A stretch of 64,000 bases of DNA from Austropuccinia psidii (Eukaryota; Basidiomycota; Pucciniomycetes; Pucciniales; Sphaerophragmiaceae). Position numbers and translations under genes: made by a program. The notes under the pieces were generated by a model, which was not told where the DNA came from, made no database searches, and saw nothing but the letters and a program-made list of their open reading frames with translations. Shown one piece after another: positions 38,201 to 49,500 of the stretch. The stretch's first letter is position 1. Each line of letters starts with the position of its first letter. The stretch spans positions 15,970,499 through 16,034,498 of the forward strand of contig JALGQZ010000015.1 in assembly GCA_023105745.1 (NCBI GenBank). The letters are read 5' to 3'.

Positions 38201-39306
38201 ACTGGCTGTATAGTGTTGGCTTTAGCGCATGCAAGCTAGATCCCTGTGTCTTCCATTGAAAGAAGCCTGATATCTTATGGATCTATGTTCATGTTGACGA
38301 TATGGCAATCTTTGGAGAAAACGTTCAACTATTTAAAACAGAAATCAGTAAAGAATTCGATATTGAGGACATTGGTCCAGCTGATCTACTCTTGGGGGTA
38401 AAAATCCATCAATTGGATGATTGTATCACCCTCGACCAGCAACACTTCATCGATTCTTTACTAGATCTCTACGGTATGCAAAACTGCAAAACCGTCGACA
38501 CTCCACTGGTACCTAATCATCATCTCACACCAGCCACTGACGATGAGAGAAAGGCATTTGAAAACATGGGAATTAACTTTAGAAGTGCAGTTGGTAGCAT
38601 CAACTACCTTAGTACTGCGACTCGTCCAGACTTGTCGCATGCTGTGAGTTGTCTATCGCAGTACCTGGAAAAACCGGGAACACTTCACTGGAAGGCCTTT
38701 CTCCACGTCCTCAAGTACTTGCGTGGGACGCAAGAATTGGGGCTACATTACGACCGGAAGGGCAATCCAGGGTTAATCGCTTATACTGATGCTGACTGGG
38801 GCAATTGCCACCTAACGCGTCGCTCCACCTCTGGATACCTTGCACAACTACACGGCTGCTTAATTTTCTGGAAAACAAGAAAACAGCCGTCAGTATCAAT
38901 CTCAACTGCCGAGGCAGAATACAAATCGCTCTGCGATTTGACCTCAGAACTACTCTGGTTTTGGCAGTGGTGCCAAGAGGCAGGTATCTTTCACTTTGAC
39001 AATGCCATCACAGTGTGGGAAGATAACCAGAGCTGCATTAAAACTGCCAATGGTAATTGCAACCTCAACACGAAGAGAATGAAACATGTGGACATTCAAC
39101 TTCACTTCGTGAAAGAGGCAATACAAAACCAGCTCATTGAGCTTCGCTATGCTGCAACGTCGGACATGCTAGCAGATTTCTTGACTAAAGCAGTACCGAG
39201 ATCGGTCTTACAAAGGGCTCTACAGGCTTTGAGAGTTTTGAGACTAGGATCGAGGGGGGGTGTTGAAAAACAATGCCACCAAGAGGCAAGGTTAGTTCTA
39301 TCCTAG
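35233..39306 (+). pseudogene. Copia-1 gag-pol, one frame with two TGA codons
   Basis: The frame opens at an ATG and continues, except for TGA at 36346-36348 and 38257-38259, to a TAG inside the 3' LTR. The Gag N-terminus has VLDGTNYGHWQMRM. A knuckle-like motif is CSNGKHNHRCNTHKKEDC. The protease site is DCGATHH near 36100. A pre-integrase zinc region (CRLGHPG...CLTCETNK) follows, then integrase with IHIDVVGP, VSDRGGEF and NGFAERANR. The RT begins at WVFKLKRD and its catalytic HVDDM lies after the second TGA. RNase H carries YTDADWGN, STAEAEY and EDNQS. The first TGA falls between protease and integrase and the second just before the RT active site. Without readthrough only Gag and protease would be made, so mobilisation probably needed proteins supplied in trans or happened before the mutations. 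Confidence 0.9.
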
Positions 39307-39627
39307 CCCAAAACACACAAAACTACCGTAGGTAGCAAGGCATAGATCAGAAACTAACTCTGATCCATACCTACAGACTTAATTCACCGACGTAGCAGAA
39401 ACTACTGTCTAGAACTGTTGTCGAACAGTGACAACAGGATCACGTAGTGATCTTAATCAAACACATGTGCTCTTACTATAAATACTAAACCTCACGATAG
39501 TAATAGAGGGGCATCGACTACAGGATAGTCTTCTTTTGTAAAACATTAAAATACACTTTATATTCGTATTCGTAAACTATCTTCCTTTGTAATTTATTTT
39601 CCAAAAAGGCACACTCTTCTTTTAACA
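39261..39627 (+). repeat. 3' LTR of Copia-1
   Basis: 367 bp, no difference from the 5' LTR seen by eye. It follows a G-run polypurine tract and contains the terminal codons of the pol frame. Confidence 0.95.
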
Positions 39628-39632
39628 GACCC
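39628..39632. repeat. Target-site duplication GACCC, right copy
   Basis: Second copy of the 5-bp target duplication of Copia-1; it is also coding sequence of glucanase exon 4. Confidence 0.95.
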
Positions 39633-40415
39633 TTGGTCACATAAGGCTCTGATGGCAGGGTGGGGATCATCATCTAAAAAACGTGGTTAGATGAGAGACA
39701 GATGAGAGCGCAAGAGTTGGGTAGAATTATGACCAACCCAAAATCCGATAGGAACTCGTATAGTATTGACTTTTGCTCGAAGAGCTTTGTCAAGATCTGC
39801 TTCAGTAAACCATGTAGACCAATGCTCCTATGATAAGAGAGAGATATTGATAAAAATGAGACATTGAAAACTCTATGATTGGGCTCAATGTGTCCAAGGC
39901 CTTTGACAAACCTCCAAAATCGAACGGGCTTTTGGGCCGAGAGTTTTGGTGAACCCCCACTCATCCCATACGTTGGGTCCGCCTTTGCTAACGAACCAGT
40001 CTTCAGACATCCATCTCTTTTGTTGAGAAAAAAGAAGAAAAGAAAAGTTATAAGAGGGGTGAAATCGATGACTTGATGATTGTTTTAGCAAGGTATGAAG
40101 GCTGAGCATAAGACAGACCTCTAGGACCAGCCAATTTCCCAAGCTAACACCAATGACCTTGTCCTTACCAAAAACCCATTTGGGTTTTGGGGGTATATTT
40201 CGTGGTGCTCTCCTTTGAAAATGTCTGCGACTGAAAGCTCTATGAGAAAAGATGGACTGAGTAGAACGAGAGAATTCTGAAGGGTTCAAATTGGACAATG
40301 AAAACATATGCCACATTGCGAAAACCGAGCCCATCAAAAGAAGGGGCATCAGAAGACGATGCTTCAGAGAAGTTGGATGTGACTTGGAGCCTTGCTTCAA
40401 CATATCGAATGACAT
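39628..40415 (-). CDS. GH5 glucanase, 5' half (exon 1 to start of exon 4)
   Basis: Exon 1 begins at the ATG at 40413-40415 and encodes a short cytosolic stretch, a hydrophobic segment, a basic Ser/Arg-rich stalk and the GVSLGNWLVLE start of the GH5 domain. Exon 2 has EDWFVSKGGPNVWDEWGF. Exon 3 has HWSTWFTEADLDKAL and IRVPIGFW. Exon 4 begins MMIPTLPSEPYVTK and then runs into the Copia 3' LTR. Introns are 40017-40118, 39828-39911 and 39674-39737. An alternative upstream start cannot be excluded. Confidence 0.88.
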
Positions 40416-41554
40416 TATATCGTATCCTTGAATTAGCTAAAAGCGCTAAACAGCAGACAAAGGGATTTGCAACCAGGCTATATAGTTTGAAAACTAGATA
40501 AGTTGTGACTTTGAAGCAATAGCGCAGGAGCGGCAGAAGACCTAAGGCGTTCTTCAATCAACTATTAAGGAATGAATCAAGGTGGGTGGAGGGAGCAACT
40601 GGAGGCGTTTATAGGGAAGGAATTAATGTGGAAGAGTGTTGGGCCACCAAGCATAGAAAGGGAAAACCAGCAGAGACCAGCAGTGCGCTCTGAGGCCAGA
40701 AGCTTCATGCAGTCCGTAGAAACTCAGACAAGCTGAGTCTGAGTCTGAGTCTGAGTTTTTGTGGAAAACTACTTCCTAGCGACAAAACAGAAAGTGGGAA
40801 GATGGCAACTTGGCACAAAAACTCAAGGATGGCTCTTCTAGGCGCCATGACTTCTAAGTTCTCACTAGAAGCGCATCCCGAGATTCTCAAGGCTCAATCG
40901 TGAGATCTCAGCGAAGACAATTGCCCACAACATGAATCCCTGACCGGCTACACCGACAAACTTGGCACATCAAGCATATCTTGGAATAATTCTTAGAAAA
41001 AAGGACGAGATATCTGGATAGAAAGTCATCATTCAAGTTTTACAAAATACTGTTGTAAGGTAGAATATCTACAGTATATGAATTTACATATGGTAGAAAA
41101 CACATCTTATTTATTGACTTGGGTTTCAATAATGAAACAGCCATCACCAAAAAATTTGATAGCAGAAAAAGGGATATAATAAAATATTCAATCTTCTTGG
41201 AAGTTTTCATAAATATCTGAAAGGGTTAATAAAAAACGTCCATTGGATATGATTCAAAATCTCAAACTCCATCAGGCACTATAAGCTTTAATATTTAAGT
41301 TGATTGGATTAGCTTTTTTTTAGAAAAAGATATATATCTGGCTTGGTATCAAATAAATAACTCTTCAGCTAAGAAATTTGTTGAAATTTTATATCCTTCG
41401 AATGTAACTCTATGGATTAATTCTTTGTCTCTTTCAAATTTGACTTTATCATGAATTTTGAAAATTTCAAGTTTTTGAATGCCATTTTCGAAAATTGAGG
41501 AATATTAGAAATTTTAATTAATGATGAGCTCTCAGAGATACTTTATTGACTTAT
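40416..41554. other. Upstream flank of the glucanase gene
   Basis: The segment to about 41000 has a more balanced composition than the deserts, as expected for a promoter and 5' UTR of the minus-strand gene, but I can name no site in it. From 41000 to 41554 it is AT-rich without a gene. Confidence 0.5.
40733..40756. repeat. (CTGAGT)4 hexamer repeat
   Basis: Four exact copies of CTGAGT about 320 bases upstream of the glucanase start codon. The minus-strand open frame here (40705-40890) is largely a translation of this repeat. Confidence 0.9.
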
Positions 41555-41587
41555 TATAAAACTAACTGTTTAATAAGGTGTTAATAC

Positions 41588-41944
41588 TATTAAAGACTAG
41601 TTACTGAATTTGTCATATTTTTCTCTTCTTGACTAGACTAAGTCAGTCGTAACTAAAGCCAGAGAAGCTGACTTACTCCTTTACTAAACCAGGCAATCGT
41701 TACCTGTTGTCTACCTATTGTATATATTTTTTTGTTCATTGTACTTCGTTTCTTAAGCTATATAAATCATGTATCTTAGCAGAGAAGTTGTGCTCTCATC
41801 CAACTTCTCTGTTTTCTTATTTTCCTTTATCTGATCGTACTTTCTTCCTTGAGCATCTTCAGGTATGCTCTCTTCTTGCAATCCAACTTCTCTGTTTTCT
41901 TATTTTCTTTTATCTGATCATACTTTCTTCCTTGAGCATCTTCA
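41588..41944 (+). repeat. 5' LTR of Copia-2 with internal duplication
   Basis: Bases up to 41861 match the 3' LTR; 41862-41944 repeat the preceding segment (ATCCAACTTCTCTG...GAGCATCTTCA) with some changes. The 3' LTR lacks this second unit. Confidence 0.9.
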
Positions 41945-41958
41945 GGTTATGGGCCCAG
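41945..41958 (+). promoter_or_regulatory. Primer-binding site of Copia-2, initiator-tRNA type
   Basis: GGTTATGGGCCCAG directly follows the LTR. It is complementary to the anticodon arm of eukaryotic initiator tRNA-Met, as known for half-tRNA priming of Drosophila copia. The same 14 bases follow the 5' LTR of Copia-3. Confidence 0.82.
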
Positions 41959-42036
41959 CGCCGTCAGAACATTACAAGAATAAGTAAAACCTTTGGATCA
42001 AAAACCTCTCAACACTTATCTGAAACAAAATTCAGT

Positions 42037-45000
42037 ATGAATGAATCATTAAACCAACCTATTTCCTCTCTCTCAGATATTCGAGGATTGGAAAAATTAA
42101 ACTCCTCTAATTTCTTCACATGGCAAAGAGGAATCGTCTCATCTCTCGGCATGAGGAATCTCAGGGACATGCTACTTGAACCTCCTAGCACTGTAAAAAT
42201 AGATCCTATTTATCTCAAAAAGAAAGAAATGGTATACTACTTTATAGTGGGACATCTTGATGATGAAAATTACAATAAATTTGTCTCCAACAAAGATGAA
42301 GAACCATACCAACTTTGGAACAGCATTAAGGAGCATTATGCCTCCTCTTCCGGTGAAAACATTGCTTCCCACTTTGGAAAACTATTTAGCATCAAGTTTC
42401 CACCTTCCTCCTCTGCCTTATCTGAGGCTATTTCCTTCCTCCTTTTGCTCTACTCTTAAACTTCTTAGAGGGCTCTCTCCTAGCCTTTTTGCTGCTGATA
42501 TCATGGTACAGGTTCTTGCATTCTATGTACTTTGACTTCTTCCTGAAACCTGCAGACACGTCTCCACTGCTGTCTTTCATTCTATCAAAGTCTCAGCTAA
42601 GATTCCCACTGTGGAAGAATTATTTAAAGAAATCAAACTTGATATACTGAGGCAATCCAGTACTGATGAACAAATCTCTTTGGCTCTTCAGCTACGCTCC
42701 AAACCAAAGAAGGAGCTCTGCCACAAAGGAAAACATAATCCTTTAGCTAATCATTCAGAAAGCAATTGTTTTCAATTATTTCCTGAGAAAAGAGAAGCCT
42801 ACCATTGCAGAAGAAACGATAAGAGCCAACCAGTAGTAGGCTCTGCCCTGGCTGTCTGCAACAATGTAAATAGTGTTTTGAACAAGCGAGTTCTTGACAG
42901 TGGCTGCTCCAACACCATAGCTCCCACTTCTGATCTCTTTTCCAATATCTCACCATCAAAGGAAATACTTCTTGCTGCCAATGGAAGCAACATGAAAGTC
43001 ACTTCAGAAGGCACCTTCCATTTAAATACTACCACTTGGAAGATTTTGATTCCCAATTCCCTAGTGGTTCCTTTGGCCTCCTCTGTCTTGGTCTCATTAG
43101 GCCCTTTTATTAACAAAGGTGCCACTCTTAAAGGGTTCAAGGGTGGTGCCAATCTTTTTGATCGAAATGGCAGCCTCATCCTATCTACTAAGATCGTAAA
43201 CAATGTCTTACTCATCGACACTCCTATCTCCAACATTGCTCTTTCCTCTTCAGCAAAAATTCCTCTCATTATTCATAAAACCTTAGGACATCCCAATAAC
43301 CAAGTAGCCTCCAAGATGATGCCTGATGTTGACTTCTCCAACTTGATCTGTGAGTCTTGCTCTCTGGCTAAATCTCATCGATTACCATTCTCCAGTACTG
43401 TTCCATCACCTCACAATGTCTTGGATGTTGTTCATATGGACCTATGCAGCCCTATCTCACCAGCTTCTCAAGGTGGCAATAAATATATTTTTCAGATAAT
43501 TGATGGTTATAGTCATATGAGATTTGTCTATCTTCTCAGCGCCAAGTCCGAGTGTTTTGATTCCTTTGTTAAATTTCAGAATCTTGTTGAAAACTTGAAA
43601 GAACAAACAATCAAAACTGTTGTATCTGATAATGGTGGCGAATTTGTTAATGCAAAATTCAAGAATCTCTTTGATCTTAAAGGCATCCTCCATCTCCCAA
43701 CAGCTCCCTACACCCCACAGCAAAATCCAGTTGCTGAGAGGGGCAATTGGTCATTACTTGAGCGTATTTGTGTTATGATGCTTGACAATTGTGTTCCCTC
43801 TGAATGGTGGGGAGAAGCGTTGGACATGGCAGCATTTCTTCTAAACAGGACCCCAGTATCTACTCTGGACTTTGTTGCTCCACTAAGCAAGTGGGATTCA
43901 TCTGTGGCCCTTCATCTTGATGGATTGCATACGTTTGGATGCACAGCTATCATGAATTCTCCAAAACCTAGGCATAAATCAAAAATTGGTCCCACAGGAA
44001 CCTTGTGTATGCTTGTCGGCATTCAAGAAGGGCACCGTAATTATCGGCTCTTTGATCCTAAGACTGGCTATATTCACATATCTCACGATTGCATATTCAA
44101 AGACAAAGAAGCGTTCTGGCCCGCTCACCCTCTGTCCAAGAGCCCCTCCTCTTACCTTCAATACCCTTGTTTAACTTCTCCTCTGATGGTAGTGCTTAAT
44201 TCCGTGCCAGAGAGCCTGACATTTCAGAAGAGGCCTTTCCTGAGGGTACTCCAGCCGAGCCTCAAGCTACTCCCACTCACACCAGTACCCCACCAATACC
44301 TTCGGTGGAAGATGCCTCTTCAATTGGTCCTCCTCTGGTTGCGCATCCAGAATCTGTCTCTACCCTAGAAAATGGCGGCTCTTTGCCTAAGGGATGGACC
44401 TATGATACTGTACCTGTGGAAGCGCCTCGTAATATTGACTCCAACATCTCCGACAAGCATATTTTGGGCGGTGGTCATTCACGCAAACCTCCTGATTGCT
44501 TTGCTGGGGCGGTGGTTAATAAGGCCCCTTGCTCCTTCAGGGAGGCCATGTCCTCCTTGGAATCCAATGACTGGCTACTTGCCGTGCAGAATGAGTTTGC
44601 TAGTCTTGAGAGACATAAAGTTCTAGAGGAAGTTGAACTCCAAAAGAATCTTTGCCTTCTTGACACCACTTGGGTATTCAGAGAGAAGACCGATGCCCTC
44701 GGCAATGTTATGGAAAGGAAGGCTCATCTCTGTGTTCAAGGCTTTCTACAGGTTGAAAACCTCAACTTTCACAAAACTTTTGCACTGACTGGGAGGCTTT
44801 CCACCCTCCGTTTTCTTTTGGGGTACTGTGCTTACCACGATTTTGATCTTCATCAAATGGATGTGAAAACCGCCTTTCTTCATGGCGACCTCGATGAAGA
44901 TCTCTTTATTCGGCTTCCTGAAGGATACAGATGCCTTTGGTCTGGCCCTGTTTGCTTGAAGTTAAAGAAATCTCTCTACGGGCTCAAACAAAGCCCCAGA

Positions 45001-46080
45001 AATTGGTATCTCAAAATTAAGGAATTCTTTGTCAGAGCAGGGTTTCGTCCCTCTGCTGCTGATCCCTGTCTATTTATTAAGAATTCTACAAATCCTTGCT
45101 TTGTCTTCTTACATGTTGACAACTTGGTCATTGGTGGCACAAATCTCGATGACTTTCGGACTCAAATCTCTTCTGTATTTGACATGAAAGATCTTGGCAA
45201 ACTGTGCTATGTGCTCGGAATGAAGGTTACTAGAAATCGAATAGATTGTGTTGTTTTTCTCAGCCAAGAACTCTATGTAAATACTTTACTGGAGTCTTTT
45301 GACATGATGTCATGCAAGACTGTCTCCACTCCTCAAGTGCCCTCTTCAAGGTTGCTTCCGCTTACAAACACTGGGTCTGAGCCTGCCAAGATTCACTATC
45401 GAAGAGCTGTTGGCCTCCTCAATTACTTAGTTGCCTGTACTAGGCCTGATTTGGCATACTCGGCCTCGTGCCTTTCTCAGTTCCTTTCCCTACCTTCTTA
45501 CAAACATGAATTGGCTTTCAAGCACATTCTTTGTTATTCAAAAGGGACCAGTACTTGGGGGCTGTGGCTGGGAAGAATAGATGATAGCTCCTCCATTATT
45601 GCCTACTGTGACTCTGATTGGGGGTCAAACTACGACTCAAGATCCTTTTCTGGAAGTTGCATCTTTCTTTATGGTCTGGTAGGATGAAAAACCACCAAGC
45701 AAGAGGTGGTTGCACTCTCCTCTACTGAAGCAGAGTACTGATCTATCTCTACTTGTTGCCAGGACGTATGCTGGCTTCTGGAACTAGTATCTGATCTTGG
45801 ACTTTCTGTCAAAGCCAGTCTGTTCTGTGAAAACCAAGGAGCTCTGGCTCTTCTCAAGAATCCTCTCTATCAACATCATACTAGACACATCAAGCTGCGT
45901 CTCCACTGGTGTCGTCAGTTATTGGAAGAAGGCGTTATTGATGTCAAATACATCTCCACAGCGCTTATGCCTGCCGACATACTAACTAAATCCCTTTGCA
46001 AAGGGCAGCATCATGATCACTGCTCTGCTCTGGGATTGTCAAGCTTTGAGCCCGGTAGGGTATTAAAGACTAGTTACTGA
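42037..46080 (+). pseudogene. Copia-2 gag-pol, frameshifted
   Basis: Gag starts at the ATG at 42037 (ISSLSDIRGLEKLNSSNFFTW). The frame is lost near 42430-42460, and the second frame (to 44368) carries a TGA at 42533. It holds the knuckle-like CHKGKHNPLANHSESNC, protease DSGCSNT, a pre-integrase region and integrase with HMDLCSP, VSDNGGEF and PVAERGN. A second shift near 44200 leads to the RT frame (WVFREKTD, YGLKQSPRNWY). There the active site reads HVDN, so the second catalytic Asp is lost. RNase H has YCDSDWGSN, but TGA at 45685 and 45739 precede CENQGALAL. The last in-frame stop lies in the 3' LTR. It cannot be autonomous. Confidence 0.9.
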
Positions 46081-46333
46081 ATTTGTCATATTTTTCTCTT
46101 CTTGACTAGACCAAGTCAGTCGTAACTAAAGCCAGAGAAGCTGACTTACTCCTTTACTAAACCAGGCAATCGTTACCTGTTGTCTACCTATTGTATATAT
46201 TTTTTGTTCATTGTACTTCATTTCTTAAGCTATATAAATCATGTATCTTAGCAGAGAAGTTGTGCTCTCATCCAACTTCTCTGTTTTCTAATTTTCTTCT
46301 ATCTGATCGTACTTTCTTCCTTGAGCATCTTCA
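46061..46333 (+). repeat. 3' LTR of Copia-2
   Basis: 273 bp from TATTAAAGACTAG to GAGCATCTTCA, preceded by the purine-rich CCCGGTAGGG. It differs from the 5' LTR by a handful of bases and lacks the duplication. Confidence 0.92.
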
Positions 46334-46576
46334 AATACCTTATGATGTTATTGGAGAGACAGCGACAAGGAGTTAATAGCACACCTGATGGTGTGGTATG
46401 AATGAAAGAATGTGAGTCGATGGGTGACTAAGGGACATCCCATCAACTCTTTTATATTGACAACTATCTCAATTACTACGCCCAATGTTATGTTGGTTGG
46501 GGTAATTGAGACACCTCTTCTAACAGGGTTTTCTGGTAAGTAATGAGTGTGTTATATGTACTCTATAAGTGATTTT

Positions 46577-49500
46577 CTAAGATGAACTCTCAGACCCCCC
46601 TTCACTCATTACTTCCTGTAAGCCCACATTTCTTAAAGATTTGAGATGCGATGGGCGGGCTAAAGCCTTTGTTAGGCCGTCAGCAAGCATTTCTTGAGTT
46701 GGAATATAATTTACTTTCAATGTTCCATCTTCTGTCTTCTCTTGTATCCAGTGAGAGATAACGTCAAAATGTTTAGATTGTTCATTAACTTGAGGGTTCT
46801 TTTCCAAAGAGATTGCGCCTTGATTGTCCCCAAAGAGTTGTAAAGGCCTCGGTACCAAGATTTTCAGGTCTTCAAGGAGTCTTGCTGACCACAACAGGTC
46901 TTTGCATCCTTCATATTTTCCTTTGTATTCTGCTTTGCAGGAAGAGGTTGACACGGTAGGTTGCTTTTTACTTTTCCAGGTGATACAAGTACTACCTACC
47001 ATTGTGAGATAACCACTGACAGATCGTTGAGTGTCAATGCAGTTGGCATAATTGGCATCACTATGGGTGCAGAGAGAGAAATTGTCTCCTCCCAGACAAA
47101 GTGCTAAGTTCTTGGTGCAAGCAAGGTATCGCAGTAAATGCTTGAACGTGACCCAGTGAGTGTACCCTGGCTTTTCCAAGAATTGCAACAGTTGAGAAGT
47201 GACAAATGCCAGATCAGGCCTTGTGGCTACCTGCAGATAGCTAATCTTCCCAATGGCCTGCCGATAATTTTTGTTTAAGAATGGAATTGTTGATGGTCCG
47301 TATCACTAGCTGCTGAAATTTTTGAATTCGCTACCATTGGAGTAGCTACAGGCTTACAACCTGACATGCCATATTCACTGAGTAGATTGTTGATGTAAGA
47401 GGTTTGTGAAAGAAAAAATTTTCTTGCTGTTTTGTCTTGTATTAGTTTGATACCTAGGACAAAATTTGCAGGCCCAAGGTCTTCCATTTTGAATTTACTC
47501 ATAATAAGTGATTTGAATCTTTGGATTTTGTTGGAGGCAACAGTCATGTCATCCACATGGATATGTACATAGCATTCCCATTCAGCATTGTTACAGATGA
47601 ATAGACAAGGATCAGCTTTACTTGGCAAAAGTCCAATCGTTTTTAGAAAATTTGCAAGCTCTAAGTACCAGTATCGAGATGACTGTTTTAGACCATACAA
47701 TGGCTTTGTGAGGTGCCATACCTTGCCTGGGGAATGCGTTGCTAGGAAGTTGGGAATTTTCATGTAGATTTCCTCTTTTAACGTTGGATTGAGAAAAGCT
47801 GCTACAGCATCCAGGTGGTGAATTTCCAGACTCCTGTGCGCTGCAATGGCTAGCAGGCATCGTAGTGAGCTAAATTTGCCTGTCGGTGAGAAAGTATCAT
47901 TGTAGTCAATACCATATTTTTGGGAGAATCCCTGTGCACAAATTCGTATCTTGTTTTTGATTAGCTTTCCATTGCTATCAAATTTTCTCTTGAACTGAAC
48001 TGAGTTTCCAACTGGCTTGCTGCCTCTTGGTAGAGTTGTTTCAATGATGACACCTCTTGATGTCAAATTATTGAGTTCGTTCTTTAATACTCCAATCCAA
48101 AGTGGTTTGTCAGGAAGTGACATTGCTTCTTCCCACGATTTTGGATTTTTGGAGCTGAAGTCTATTGAGTGTATTGCAGTGTGCGCTCGTCTTTTTGATG
48201 ATAGAATGTTTGACTCATCGATTTCAGCTGACACATGTTTTGGAGCTTGATTTGATGTTAGTTTGTAATCCCATCCTGGTTTAGCTAATGGAACGCTTGT
48301 AGGAGGATTGTTATTTGTGTTGTTTATGCAGGCGGAGCCATCATTGTCGTGAAACAAATGTGTTTGACTGATGTGTTCATTATTGGTAATGTCAATGAGA
48401 CTCTCATTGTTATCGTAATGAATGAGGTCTTCATGTACACTTTCCTTTGTTGGAGGTCCAGGGAATACTTGCTCGTTGAATACAACATCATGGCTTTTGA
48501 CGATCCTCCAATTCTCCAGCATTACTCGCCAGTTGTGTTTATTAGAATCATACCCAAGGAAAATTCCTTTTCTTGAAGTGGGTTCAAACTTCCCTTTTCT
48601 AAGGGTTTTGGGTATGTTTACATAGCAGAGGCAGCCGAATGTTCTTAGTCAAGAAAGATTGAATGTGGACCCATTCCATAGTTCAAAAGGTGTTTTGTGC
48701 CCAATTGAACTGCATGGAGTGATGTTTTCCAGAAAGGTGCTAGTCACAACTGCTTCACCCCAGAAATTTGTAGGAAGATTCAAAGTAAACAGAAGTGCTC
48801 TAGCTTTCTCACTGGTCAATCTATTTCCTCTTTCTGAAATGGGGTTTTGTTTAGGAGAATAAGGTGCTGTGAGTTGCATTTGTATTCCCTTTTTATTGAG
48901 GAAGTCTAGCAAATCCGAGTTGAGGTATTCACCACCGTTGTTGTTGATCAATACTTTGACACCAGAGCTGTTCTTCCTTTCTACTTCATGAATGTAGTCT
49001 TTGATCGCTGCTCCAGCATCTGATTTGCCTTTTAGAATGTAGACTGATTTGAAAAGACTAAAATCATCAGTTAGCTTAAGGTAATACTTTCCTCCTCCAA
49101 TGGACAATGGAGAGATTTTTCCAGAGAGATCAGAGTGGACAGTATGACCGGGAGTTTTCTGTCGAGGTAGTGTCCCTTTATAAGGCAGCTGTTTTGATTT
49201 GCTTAGTGCACAGGCTTCACAAGGCTTGATATTCTTCACATCGGGATACATCCTTCTCAAAGCCTCATTACCTGGGTGTCCAGCTCTATTGTGTAGCAAA
49301 TCGGGAGTTTTAATCATTGATGCAGCCATTGATTTCGGAAAGCGTATCTTCATGTCAAGGATGAAAAGGTTATTGCTGACCTTTCCATTCATCAACACAG
49401 TGTTGTGTCTTTTAACAGAGAACAAGGACTGATTTGTTTTGATGATTGTGAATCCCGCCTTCCAGAGTTTTCCCATGCTCACTAACATTTCTTCTAGATC

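Larger units (their letters stand above)
34809..39627 (+). mobile_element. Copia-1 LTR retrotransposon in the glucanase gene
   Basis: A 4819-bp Ty1/Copia element with 367-bp LTRs that read identical by eye, 5'-TG...CA-3' ends and a perfect 5-bp duplication. It lies antisense to the host gene. The internal region has one long frame in Copia order (Gag, protease, integrase, RT, RNase H) with two in-frame TGA codons. A G run (39254-39260) before the 3' LTR is the polypurine tract. Identical LTRs imply a recent insertion. Confidence 0.96.
33578..40415 (-). pseudogene. GH5 exo-beta-1,3-glucanase gene, disrupted by Copia-1
   Basis: Seven exons on the minus strand (40119-40415, 39912-40016, 39738-39827, 39628-39673 joined to 34690-34803, 34341-34582, 34005-34270, 33578-33923) give 502 codons including a TGA stop. 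All six introns are GT-AG, 64-107 bases long, and all phases agree once Copia-1 and one GACCC copy are discounted. The product would be a membrane-anchored glycoside hydrolase family 5 enzyme that trims beta-1,3-glucan at the cell surface. The N-terminus has a single hydrophobic segment at residues 21-40. The catalytic domain opens at GVSLGNWLVLE (89-99). The acid/base is Glu261 in AVNEP and the nucleophile Glu365 in LITEW. The LTR element sits at Gly179, so this allele should not make an active enzyme. Confidence 0.93.
41588..46333 (+). mobile_element. Copia-2 LTR retrotransposon, nested in the Copia-3 LTR
   Basis: It is bounded by AATAC at 41583-41587 and 46334-46338, with the intact Copia-3 LTR as empty-site reference. 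The LTR ends are therefore TATTAAAG and CATCTTCA rather than TG...CA. The two LTRs differ by several substitutions and one 83-bp duplication, so it is older than Copia-1. The internal frame is Copia in order but broken by two frameshifts and TGA stops. Confidence 0.94.
41555..46594 (-). repeat. 3' LTR of Copia-3, split by Copia-2
   Basis: Pieces 41555-41587 and 46339-46594 together match the right LTR (50615-50972) minus one 68-bp repeat unit. The unbroken right LTR serves as the empty site and shows that Copia-2 inserted at AATAC. A six-C run at 46595-46600 (G run on the minus strand) is the polypurine tract. Confidence 0.92.

Noticed and set aside
35233..39306. Genetic-code change with UGA read as an amino acid
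   Set aside because: The host glucanase gene ends in TGA with a well-conserved C-terminus, and several Copia TGA codons fit CGA deamination, so reassignment is not needed.
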